DNA from: Sepiola atlantica
Lineage: Eukaryota; Mollusca; Cephalopoda; Sepiida; Sepiolidae
Length of the DNA: 64,000 bases
Direction: 5' to 3'
Assembly: GCA_963556195.1 (NCBI GenBank)
Contig: CAUVYP010000579.1
Coordinates: 1,798,001-1,862,000 of the forward strand
Below the pieces are notes generated by a model. The model was not told where the DNA came from and searched no databases. It saw only the letters and a program-made list of their open reading frames with translations. A program made the position numbers and the translations under genes. Positions 39,899 to 51,802 of the stretch are shown here, piece after piece (position 1 is the first letter of the stretch; the number at the start of each line of letters is the position of its first letter).

Positions 39899-42800
39899 AT
39901 TTTGTTGATGTTTTGCGTATTCAGTTTGTATCGACATATCTCCGGGAGTACAAGAGCTGAACTTCTGAAACTTGGTACTTCAGTAGAAAATGTGTGTCCG
40001 CTAATGTCTGCAAGGTTTCGGAGCACAATTCTTATAAATGTGGAAGTTATAAACAAAAGCGATATCAACTTAAAATCGCACTAAATTTTGTTGATGTTTT
40101 GCGTATTCAGTTTGTATCGACATATCTCCGGGAGTACAAGAGCTGAACTTCTGAAACTTGGTACTTCAGTAGATAATGTGTGTCCGCTAATGTCTTCAAA
40201 GTTTCGGAGCACAATTCTTATGAATGTGGAAGTTATTAACAAAAGACCTATCAACTTTAAATCGCACTAAATCTGGTTTATGTTTTGCGTATTCAGTTTG
40301 TATCGACATATCTCCGGGAGTACAAGAGCTGAACTTCTGAAACTTTGTACATCAGTAGAAAATGTGTGTCCGCTATTGTCTGCAAAGTCTCGGAGCACAA
40401 TTCTCATAAATGTGGAAGTTATAAACAAAAGCGATATCAACTTAAAATCGCACTAAATTTTGTTGATGTTTTGCGTATTCAGTTTGTATCGACATATCTC
40501 CGGGAGTACAAGAGCTGAACTTCTGAAACTTGGTACTTCAGTAGAAAATGTGTGTCCGCTAATGTCTGCAAAGTTTCGGAGCACAATTCTTATAAATGTG
40601 GAAGTTATTAACACAAGCGATATACATTTTAAATCGCACTAAATTTTGTTGATGTTTTGCGTATTAAGTTTGTATCGACATATCTCCGGGAGTACAAGAG
40701 CTGAACTTCTGAAACTTGGTACCTCAGTAGAAAATGTGTGTCCGCTAATGTCTGCAAGGTTTCGGAGCACAATTCTTATAAATGTGGAAGTTATAAACAA
40801 AAGCGATATCAACTTAAAATCGCACTAAATTTTGTTGATGTTTTGCGTATTCAGTTTGTATCGACATATCTCCGGGAGTACAAGAGCTGAACTTCTGAAA
40901 CTTGGTACTTCAGTAGTAAATGTGTGTCCGCTAATGTCTTCAAAGTTTCGGAGCACAATTCTTATGAATGTGGAAGTTATTAACAAAAGACCTATCAACT
41001 TTAAATCGCACTAAATCTGGTTTATGTTTTGCGTATTCAGTTTGTATCGACATATCTCCGGGAGTACAAGAGCTGAACTTCTGAAACTTTGTACATCAGT
41101 AGAAAATGTGTGTCCGCTATTGTCTCCAAAGTCTCGGAGCACAATTCTCATAAATGTGGAAGTTATAAACAAAAGCGATATCAACTTAAAATCGCACTAA
41201 ATTTTGTTGATGTTTTGCGTATTCAGTTTGTATCGACATATCTCCGGGAGTACAAGAGCTGAACTTCTGAAACTTGGTACTTCAGTAGAAAATGTGTGTC
41301 CGCTAATGTCTGCAAAGTTTCGGAGCACAATTCTTATAAATGTGAAAGTTATTAACACAAGCGATATACCTTTTAAATCGCACTAAATTTTGTTGATGTT
41401 TTGCGTATTCAGTTTGTATCGACATATCTCTAGGAGTACAAGAGCTGAACTGCTGAAACTTGGTACTTCAGTAGAAAATGTGTGTCCGCTAATGTCTGCA
41501 AAGTTTCAGAGCACAATTCTTATAAATGTGGAAGTTATAAACAAAAGCGATATCAACTTAAAATCGCACTAAATTTTGTTGATGTTTTGCGTATTCAGTT
41601 TGTATCGACATATCTCCGGGAGTACAAGATCTGAACTGCTGAAACTTGGTACTTCAGTAGAAAATGTGTGTCCGCTAATGTCTGCAAAGTTTCGGAGCAC
41701 AATTCTTATAAATGTGGAAGTTATTAACACAAGCGATATACCTTTTAAATCGCACTAAATTTTGTTGATGTTTTGCGTATTCAGTTTGTATCGACATATC
41801 TCCGGGAGTACAAGAGCTGAACTTCTGAAACTTGGTACTTCAGTAGAAAATGTGTGTCCGCTAATGTCTGCAAGGTTTCGGAGCACAATTCTTATAAATG
41901 TGGAAGTTATAAACAAAAGCGATATCAACTTAAAATCGCACTAAATTTTGTTGATGTTTTGCGTATTCAGTTTGTATCGACATATCTCCGGGAGTACAAG
42001 AGCTGAACTTCTGAAACTTGGTACTTCAGTAGATAATGTGTGTCCGCTAATGTCTTCAAAGTTTCGGAGCACAATTCTTATGAATGTGGAAGTTATTAAC
42101 AAAAGACCTATCAACTTTAAATCGCACTAAATCTGGTTTATGTTTTGCGTATTCAGTTTGTATCGACATATCTCCGGGAGTACAAGAGCTGAACTTCTGA
42201 AACTTTGTACATCAGTAGAAAATGTGTGTCCGCTATTGTCTGCAAAGTCTCGGAGCACAATTCTCATAAATGTGGAAGTTATAAACAAAAGCGATATCAA
42301 CTTAAAATCGCACTAAATTTTGTTGATGTTTTGCGTATTCAGTTTGTATCGACATATCTCCGGGAGTACAAGAGCTGAACTTCTGAAACTTGGTACTTCA
42401 GTAGAAAATGTGTGTCCGCTAATGTCTGCAAAGTTTCGGAGCACAATTCTTATAAATGTGGAAGTTATTAACACAAGCGATATACATTTTAAATCGCACT
42501 AAATTTTGTTGATGTTTTGCGTATTCAGTTTGTATCGACATATCTCCGGGAGTACAAGAGCTGAACTTCTGAAACTTGGTACCTCAGTAGAAAATGTGTG
42601 TCCGCTAATGTCTGCAAGGTTTCGGAGCACAATTCTTATAAATGTGGAAGTTATAAACAAAAGCGATATCAACTTAAAATCGCACTAAATTTTGTTGATG
42701 TTTTGCGTATTCAGTTTGTATCGACATATCTCCGGGAGTACAAGAGCTGAACTTCTGAAACTTGGTACTTCAGTAGTAAATGTGTGTCCGCTAATGTCTT

Positions 42801-43618
42801 CAAAGTTTCGGAGCACAATTCTTATGAATGTGGAAGTTATTAACAAAAGACCTATCAACTTTAAATCGCACTAAATCTGGTTTATGTTTTGCGTATTCAG
42901 TTTGTATCGACATATCTCCGGGAGTACAAGAGCTGAACTTCTGAAACTTTGTACATCAGTAGAAAATGTGTGTCCGCTATTGTCTCCAAAGTCTCGGAGC
43001 ACAATTCTCATAAATGTGGAAGTTATAAACAAAAGCGATATCAACTTAAAATCGCACTAAATTTTGTTGATGTTTTGCGTATTCAGTTTGTATCGACATA
43101 TCTCCGGGAGTACAAGAGCTGAACTTCTGAAACTTGGTACTTCAGTAGAAAATGTGTGTCCGCTAATGTCTGCAAAGTTTCGGAGCACAATTCTTATAAA
43201 TGTGAAAGTTATTAACACAAGCGATATACCTTTTAAATCGCACTAAATTTTGTTGATGTTTTGCGTATTCAGTTTGTATCGACATATCTCTAGGAGTACA
43301 AGAGCTGAACTGCTGAAACTTGGTACTTCAGTAGAAAATGTGTGTCCGCTAATGTCTGCAAAGTTTCAGAGCACAATTCTTATAAATGTGGAAGTTATAA
43401 ACAAAAGCGATATCAACTTAAAATCGCACTAAATTTTGTTGATGTTTTGCGTATTCAGTTTGTATCGACATATCTCCGGGAGTACAAGAGCTGAACTGCT
43501 GAAACTTGGTACTTCAGTAGAAAATGTGTGTCCGCTAATGTCTGCAAAGTTTCAGAGCACAATTTGTATAAATGTGGAAGTTATAAACACAAGCGATATC
43601 AACTTAAAATCGCACTAA
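39899..43618 (+). repeat. Tandem 10-mer (1860 bp) with an internal 744-bp tetramer
   Basis: Copies are 39899-41758 and 41759-43618. Each holds an H-like unit (G116 with G122), a tgtcttcaaag unit with D tail, an E-like unit with aatctggttt and aagtctcgg, and a G-like unit. Units 1-3 then recur as units 5-7 within the copy, 744 bp on. Then come F, A (ctctaggagt) and a final unit. The final unit differs: a chimera at 41573-41758, a plain B at 43433-43618. Other differences are attaagtttg near 40670 and the gtagataatg/gtagtaaatg alternation between subunits. Confidence 0.9.
41573..41758 (+). repeat. Chimeric B/G monomer with a BglII site
   Basis: The front has gaactgctg, a mark of the B unit at 43433, but from position 122 on it is G type (cggagc, attaacacaagcgatataccttt). 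In the related segment B and G are separate neighbours (43433-43804). A one-monomer deletion between positions 66 and 122 would fuse them. A private agatct (41628-41633, tacaagatctgaac) is also present only here as far as I saw. Confidence 0.7.
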
Positions 43619-43804
43619 ATTTTGTTGATGTTTTGCGTATTTAGTTTGTATCGACATATCTCCGGGAGTACAAGAGCTGAACTTCTGAAACTTGGTACTT
43701 CAGTAGAAAATGTGTGTCCGCTAATGTCTGCAAAGTTTCGGAGCACAATTCTTATAAATGTGGAAGTTATTAACACAAGCGATATACCTTTTAAATCGCA
43801 CTAA

Positions 43805-45664
43805 ATTTTGTTGATGTTTTGCGTATTCAGTTTGTATCGACATATCTCCGGGAGTACAAGAGCTGAACTTCTGAAACTTGGTACTTCAGTAGAAAATGTG
43901 TGTCCGCTAATGTCTGCAAAGTTTCAGAGCACAATTCTTATAAATGTGGAAGTTATAAACAAAAGCGATATCAACTTAAAATCGCACTAAATTTTGTTGA
44001 TGTTTTGCGTATTCAGTTTGTATCGACATATCTCCGGGAGTACAAGAGCTGAACTTCTGAAACTTGGTACTTCAGTAGAAAATGTGTGTCCGCTTATGTC
44101 TGCAAAGTTTCGGAGCACAATTCTTATAAACATGGAAGTTATAAACAAAAGCGATATCAACTTAAAATCGCACTAAATTTTGTTGATGTTTTGCGTATTC
44201 AGTTTGTATCGACATATCTCCGGGAGTACAAGAGCTGAACTTCTGAAACTTGGTACTTCAGTAGAAAATGTGTGTCCGCTAATGTCTGCAAAGTTTCGGA
44301 GCACAATTCTTATAAATGTGGAAGTTATAAACAAAAGCGATATCAACTTAAAATCGCACTAAATTTTGTTGATGTTTTGCGTATTCAGTTTGTATCGACA
44401 TATCTCCGGGAGTACAAGAGCTTAACTTCTGAAACTTGGTACTTCAGTAGAAAATGTGTGTCCGCTAATGTCTGCAAAGTTTCGGAGCACAATTCTTATA
44501 AATGTGGAAGTTATTAAAAAAAGCGATATCAACTTAAAATCGCACTAAATTTTGTTTATGTTTTGCGTATTCAGTTTGTATCGACATATCTCCGGGAGTA
44601 CAAGAGCTGAACTTCTGAAACTTGGTACTTCAGTAGAAAATGTGTGTCCGCTAATGTCTGCAAAGTTTCAGAGCACAATTCTTATAAATGTGGAAGTTAT
44701 AAACAAAAGCGATATCAACTTAAAATCGCACTAAATTTTGTTGATGTTTTGCGTATTCAGTTTGTATCGACATATCTCCGGGAGTACAAGAGCTGAACTT
44801 CTGAAACTTGGTACTTCAGTAGAAAATGTGTGTCCGCTAATGTCTGCAAAGTTTCAGAGCACAATTCTTATAAATGTGGAAGTTATAAACACAAGCGATA
44901 TCAACTTAAAATCGCACTAAATTTTGTTGATGTTTTGCGTATTCAGTTTGTATCGACATATCTCCGGGAGTACAAGAGCTGAACTTCTGAAACTTGGTAC
45001 TTCAGTAGAAAATGTGTGTCCGCTAATGTCTGCAAAGTTTCAGAGCACAATTCTTATAAATGTGGAAGTTATAAACAAAAGCGATATCAACTTAAAATCG
45101 CACTAAATTTTGTTGATGTTTTGCGTATTCAGTTTGTATCGACATATCTCCGGGAGTACAAGAGCTGAACTTCTGAAACTTGGTACTTCAGTAGAAAATG
45201 TGTGTCCGCTTATGTCTGCAAAGTTTCGGAGCACAATTCTTATAAACATGGAAGTTATAAACAAAAGCGATATCAACTTAAAATCGCACTAAATTTTGTT
45301 GATGTTTTGCGTATTCAGTTTGTATCGACATATCTCCGGGAGTACAAGAGCTGAACTTCTGAAACTTGGTACTTCAGTAGAAAATGTGTGTCCGCTAATG
45401 TCTGCAAAGTTTCGGAGCACAATTCTTATAAATGTGGAAGTTATAAACAAAAGCGATATCAACTTAAAATCGCACTAAATTTTGTTGATGTTTTGCGTAT
45501 TCAGTTTGTATCGACATATCTCCGGGAGTACAAGAGCTTAACTTCTGAAACTTGGTACTTCAGTAGAAAATGTGTGTCCGCTAATGTCTGCAAAGTTTCG
45601 GAGCACAATTCTTATAAATGTGGAAGTTATTAACAAAAGCGATATCAACTTAAAATCGCACTAA
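43805..45664 (+). repeat. 6-mer higher-order repeat (1116 bp), one and two-thirds copies
   Basis: The order is A, I (cgcttatgtc, ataaacatgg), I, X-prime (gagcttaac with a mixed D/I tail), A with T9, A with C158 at 43805-44920. The first four units recur at 44921-45664, after which the array moves to a G unit. The same set reappears as 49571-50686 and 50687-51802. A private attaaaaaaagcg near 44513 is unique to the first X-prime unit. Confidence 0.9.
44363..44548 (+). repeat. X-prime monomer: mosaic tail of D and I type
   Basis: The tail reads attaac(a)aaaagcg and then atatcaactt: T153 as in D but the I/A sequence at 161-176. It also has gagcttaac at 57-65, removing the TGA found in one frame of other units. 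Related units lie at 45479, 50129, 51245, 56824 and 59056. It is a third kind of recombinant tail, with its junction between positions 153 and 162. Confidence 0.65.
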
Positions 45665-47152
45665 ATTTTGTTTATGTTTTGCGTATTCAGTTTGTATCGA
45701 CATATCTCCGGGAGTACAAGAGCTGAACTTCTGAAACTTGGTACTTCAGTAGAAAATGTGTGTCCGCTAATGTCTGCAAAGTTTCGGAGCACAATTCTTA
45801 TAAATGTGGAAGTTATTAACACAAGCGATATACCTTTTAAATCGCACTAAATTTTGTTGATGTTTTGCGTATTCAGTTTGTATCGACATATCTCCGGGAG
45901 TACAAGAGCTGAACTTCTGAAACTTGGTACCTCAGTAGAAAATGTGTGTCCGCTAATGTCTGCAAGGTTTCGGAGCACAATTCTTATAAATGTGGAAGTT
46001 ATAAACAAAAGCGATATCAACTTAAAATCGCACTAAATTTTGTTGATGTTTTGCGTATTCAGTTTGTATCGACATATCTCCGGGAGTACAAGAGCTGAAC
46101 TTCTGAAACTTGGTACTTCAGTAGAAAATGTGTGTCCGCTAATGTCTTCAAAGTTTCGGAGCACAATTCTTATGAATGTGGAAGTTATTAACAAAAGACC
46201 TATCAACTTTAAATCGCACTAAATCTGGTTTATGTTTTGCGTATTCAGTTTGTATCGACATATCTCCGGGAGTACAAGAGCTGAACTTCTGAAACTTTGT
46301 ACATCAATAGAAAATGTGTGTCCGCTATTGTCTGCAAAGTCTCGGAGCACAATTCTCATAAATGTGGAAGTTATAAACAAAAGCGATATCAACTTAAAAT
46401 CGCACTAAATTTTGTTGATGTTTTGCGTATTCAGTTTGTATCGACATATCTCCGGGAGTACAAGAGCTGAACTTCTGAAACTTGGTACTTCAGTAGAAAA
46501 TGTGTGTCCGCTAATGTCTGCAAAGTTTCGGAGCACAATTCTTATAAATGTGAAAGTTATTAACACAAGCGATATACCTTTTAAATCGCACTAAATTTTG
46601 TTGATGTTTTGCGTATTCAGTTTGTATCGACATATCTCTAGGAGTACAAGAGCTGAACTGCTGAAACTTGGTACTTCAGTAGAAAATGTGTGTCCGCTAA
46701 TGTCTGCAAAGTTTCAGAGCACAATTCTTATAAATGTGGAAGTTATAAACAAAAGCGATATCAACTTAAAATCGCACTAAATTTTGTTGATGTTTTGCGT
46801 ATTCAGTTTGTATCGACATATCTCCGGGAGTACAAGAGCTGAACTGCTGAAACTTGGTACTTCAGTAGAAAATGTGTGTCCGCTAATGTCTGCAAAGTTT
46901 CAGAGCACAATTTGTATAAATGTGGAAGTTATAAACACAAGCGATATCAACTTAAAATCGCACTAAATTTTGTTGATGTTTTGCGTATTTAGTTTGTATC
47001 GACATATCTCCGGGAGTACAAGAGCTGAACTTCTGAAACTTGGTACTTCAGTAGAAAATGTGTGTCCGCTAATGTCTGCAAAGTTTCGGAGCACAATTCT
47101 TATAAATGTGGAAGTTATTAACACAAGCGATATACCTTTTAAATCGCACTAA

Positions 47153-49570
47153 ATTTTGTTGATGTTTTGCGTATTCAGTTTGTATCGACATATCTCCGGG
47201 AGTACAAGAGCTGAACTTCTGAAACTTGGTACTTCAGTAGAAAATGTGTGTCCGCTAATGTCTGCAAAGTTTCAGAGCACAATTCTTATAAATGTGGAAG
47301 TTATAAACACAAGCGATATCAACTTAAAATCGCACTAAATTTTGTTGATGTTTTGCGTATTCAGTTTGTATCGACATATCTCCGGGAGTACAAGAGCTGA
47401 ACTTCTGAAACTTGGTACTTCAGTAGTAAATGTATGTCCGCTAATGTCTGCAAAGTTTCAGAGCACAATTCTTATAAATGTGGAAGTTATAAACAAAAGC
47501 GATATCAACTTAAAATCGCACTAAATTTTGTTGATGTTTTGCGTATTCAGTTTGTATCGACATATCTCCGGGAGAACAAGAGCTGAACTTCTGAAACTTG
47601 GTACTTCAGTAGAAAATGTGTGTCCGCTAATGTCTGCAAAGTTTCAGAGCACAATTTGTATAAATGTGGAAGTTATAAACACAAGCGATATCAACTTAAA
47701 ATCGCACTAAATTTTGTTGATGTTTTGCGTATTCAGTTTGTATCGACATATCTCCGGGAGTACAAGAGCTGAACTTCTGAAACTTGGTACTTCAGTAGAA
47801 AATGTGTGTCCGCTAATGTCTGCAAAGTTTCGGAGCACAATTCTTATAAATGTGGAAGTTATTAACAAAAGACCTATCAACTTTAAATCGCACTAAATTT
47901 TGTTTATGTTTTGCGTATTCAGTTTGTATCGACATATCTCCGGGAGTCCAAGAGCTGAACTTCTGAAACTTGGTACTTCAGTAGAAAATGTGTGTCCGCT
48001 AATGTCTGCAAAGTTTCGGAGCACAATTCTTATAAATGTGGAAGTTATTACCAAAAGACCTATCAACTTTAAATCGCACTAAATTTTGTTTATGTTTTGC
48101 GTATTCAGTTTGTATCGACATATCTCCGGGAGTACAAGAGCTGAACTTCTGAAACTTCGTACATCAGTAGAAAATGTGTGTCCGCTATTGTCTGCAAAGT
48201 TTCGGAGCACAATTCTCATAAATGTGGAAGTTATAAACAAAAGCGATATCAACTTAAAATCGCACTAAATTTTGTTGATGTTTTGCGTATTCAGTTTGTA
48301 TCGACATATCTCCGGGAGTACAAGAGCTGAACTTCTGAAACTTGGTACTTCAGTAGAAAATGTGTGTCCGCTAATGTCTGCAAAGTTTCAGAGCACAATT
48401 CTTATAAATGTGGAAGTTATAAACACAAGCGATATCAACTTAAAATCGCACTAAATTTTGTTGATGTTTTGCGTATTCAGTTTGTATCGACATATCTCCG
48501 GGAGTACAAGAGCTGAACTTCTGAAACTTGGTACTTCAGTAGAAAATGTGTGTCCGCTAATGTCTGCAAAGTTTCAGAGCACAATTCTTATAAATGTGGA
48601 AGTTATAAACAAAAGCGATATCAACTTAAAATCGCACTAAATTTTGTTGATGTTTTGCGTATTCAGTTTGTATCGACATATCTCCGGGAGAACAAGAGCT
48701 GAACTTCTGAAACTTGGTACTTCAGTAGAAAATGTGTGTCCGCTAATGTCTGCAAAGTTTCAGAGCACAATTTGTATAAATGTGGAAGTTATAAACACAA
48801 GTGATATCAACTTAAAATCGCACTAAATTTTGTTGATGTTTTGCGTATTCAGTTTGTATCGACATATCTCCGGGAGTACAAGAGCTGAACTTCTGAAACT
48901 TGGTACTTCAGTAGAAAATGTGTGTCCGCTAATGTCTGCAAAGTTTCGGAGCACAATTCTTATAAATGTGGAAGTTATTAACAAAAGACCTATCAACTTT
49001 AAATCGCACTAAATTTTGTTTATGTTTTGCGTATTCAGTTTGTATCGACATATCTCCGGGAGTACAAGAGCTGAACTTCTGAAACTTGGTACTTCAGTAG
49101 AAAATGTGTGTCCGCTAATGTCTGCAAAGTTTCGGAGCACAATTCTTATAAATGTGGAAGTTATTAACAAAAGACCTATCAACTTTAAATCGCACTAAAT
49201 TTTGTTTATGTTTTGCGTATTCAGTTTGTATCGACATATCTCCGGGAGTACAAGAGCTGAACTTCTGAAACTTCGTACATCAGTAGAAAATGTGTGTCCG
49301 CTATTGTCTGCAAAGTTTCGGAGCACAATTCTCATAAATGTGGAAGTTATAAACAAAAGCGATATCAACTTAAAATCGCACTAAATTTTGTTGATGTTTT
49401 GCGTATTCAGTTTGTATCGACATATCTCCGGGAGTACAAGAGCTGAACTTCTGAAACTTGGTACTTCAGTAGAAAATGTGTGTCCGCTAATGTCTGCAAA
49501 GTTTCGGAGCACAATTCTTATAAATGTGAAAGTTATTAACACAAGCGATATCAACTTTAAATCGCACTAA
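47153..49570 (+). repeat. 13-monomer segment duplicated 24 monomers downstream
   Basis: It contains two 6-mers (47153-48268, 48269-49384; order A with C158, A, B with ggagaacaag, D, D with T9, E) and an F/D chimera. The whole segment recurs at 51617-54033. Shared private marks are gagtccaag, attaccaaaag, and aatgtatgtcc in the second unit. The offset is 4464 bp at the start and 4463 bp after a 1-bp deletion near 51975 in the second copy. A related run lies at 59242-60915. Confidence 0.88.
49385..49570 (+). repeat. Chimeric F/D monomer
   Basis: It has the F marks A145, T153 and C158 up to cgatatc, then the D/I-like caacttt with T174. A second copy lies at 53848-54033 within the larger duplication. 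A related form at 60730-60915 has the same front but the A/I ending (caacttaaaa). The junction lies between about 158 and 171. Confidence 0.6.
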
Positions 49571-51802
49571 ATTTTGTTTATGTTTTGCGTATTCAGTTTG
49601 TATCGACATATCTCCGGGAGTACAAGAGCTGAACTTCTGAAACTTGGTACTTCAGTAGAAAATGTGTGTCCGCTAATGTCTGCAAAGTTTCAGAGCACAA
49701 TTCTTATAAATGTGGAAGTTATAAACAAAAGCGATATCAACTTAAAATCGCACTAAATTTTGTTGATGTTTTGCGTATTCAGTTTGTATCGACATATCTC
49801 CGGGAGTACAAGAGCTGAACTTCTGAAACTTGGTACTTCAGTAGAAAATGTGTGTCCGCTTATGTCTGCAAAGTTTCGGAGCACAATTCTTATAAACATG
49901 GAAGTTATAAACAAAAGCGATATCAACTTAAAATCGCACTAAATTTTGTTGATGTTTTGCGTATTCAGTTTGTATCGACATATCTCCGGGAGTACAAGAG
50001 CTGAACTTCTGAAACTTGGTACTTCAGTAGAAAATGTGTGTCCGCTAATGTCTGCAAAGTTTCGGAGCACAATTCTTATAAATGTGGAAGTTATAAACAA
50101 AAGCGATATCAACTTAAAATCGCACTAAATTTTGTTGATGTTTTGCGTATTCAGTTTGTATCGACATATCTCCGGGAGTACAAGAGCTTAACTTCTGAAA
50201 CTTGGTACTTCAGTAGAAAATGTGTGTCCGCTAATGTCTGCAAAGTTTCGGAGCACAATTCTTATAAATGTGGAAGTTATTAACAAAAGCGATATCAACT
50301 TAAAATCGCACTAAATTTTGTTTATGTTTTGCGTATTCAGTTTGTATCGACATATCTCCGGGAGTACAAGAGCTGAACTTCTGAAACTTGGTACTTCAGT
50401 AGAAAATGTGTGTCCGCTAATGTCTGCAAAGTTTCAGAGCACAATTCTTATAAATGTGGAAGTTATAAACAAAAGCGATATCAACTTAAAATCGCACTAA
50501 ATTTTGTTGATGTTTTGCGTATTCAGTTTGTATCGACACATCTCCGGGAGTACAAGAGCTGAACTTCTGAAACTTGGTACTTCAGTAGAAAATGTGTGTC
50601 CGCTAATGTCTGCAAAGTTTCAGAGCACAATTCTTATAAATGTGGAAGTTATAAACACAAGCGATATCAACTTAAAATCGCACTAAATTTTGTTTATGTT
50701 TTGCGTATTCAGTTTGTATCGACATATCTCCGGGAGTACAAGAGCTGAACTTCTGAAACTTGGTACTTCAGTAGAAAATGTGTGTCCGCTAATGTCTGCA
50801 AAGTTTCAGAGCACAATTCTTATAAATGTGGAAGTTATAAACAAAAGCGATATCAACTTAAAATCGCACTAAATTTTGTTGATGTTTTGCGTATTCAGTT
50901 TGTATCGACATATCTCCGGGAGTACAAGAGCTGAACTTCTGAAACTTGGTACTTCAGTAGAAAATGTGTGTCCGCTTATGTCTGCAAAGTTTCGGAGCAC
51001 AATTCTTATAAACATGGAAGTTATAAACAAAAGCGATATCAACTTAAAATCGCACTAAATTTTGTTGATGTTTTGCGTATTCAGTTTGTATCGACATATC
51101 TCCGGGAGTACAAGAGCTGAACTTCTGAAACTTGGTACTTCAGTAGAAAATGTGTGTCCGCTAATGTCTGCAAAGTTTCGGAGCACAATTCTTATAAATG
51201 TGGAAGTTATAAACAAAAGCGATATCAACTTAAAATCGCACTAAATTTTGTTGATGTTTTGCGTATTCAGTTTGTATCGACATATCTCCGGGAGTACAAG
51301 AGCTTAACTTCTGAAACTTGGTACTGCAGTAGAAAATGTGTGTCCGCTAATGTCTGCAAAGTTTCGGAGCACAATTCTTATAAATGTGGAAGTTATTAAC
51401 AAAAGCGATATCAACTTAAAATCGCACTAAATTTTGTTTATGTTTTGCGTATTCAGTTTGTATCGACATATCTCCGGGAGTACAAGAGCTGAACTTCTGA
51501 AACTTGGTACTTCAGTAGAAAATGTGTGTCCGCTAATGTCTGCAAAGTTTCAGAGCACAATTCTTATAAATGTGGAAGTTATAAACAAAAGCGATATCAA
51601 CTTAAAATCGCACTAAATTTTGTTGATGTTTTGCGTATTCAGTTTGTATCGACATATCTCCGGGAGTACAAGAGCTGAACTTCTGAAACTTGGTACTTCA
51701 GTAGAAAATGTGTGTCCGCTAATGTCTGCAAAGTTTCAGAGCACAATTCTTATAAATGTGGAAGTTATAAACACAAGCGATATCAACTTAAAATCGCACT
51801 AA
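49571..51802 (+). repeat. Tandem 6-mer (1116 bp), second locality
   Basis: Copies are 49571-50686 and 50687-51802, with the order A with T9, I (cgcttatgtc, ataaacatgg), I, X-prime, A with T9, A with C158. Private differences are cgacacatc near 50535 in copy 1 and a PstI-creating actgcagtag near 51323-51332 in copy 2. It is the same family as 43805-45664. Confidence 0.9.
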
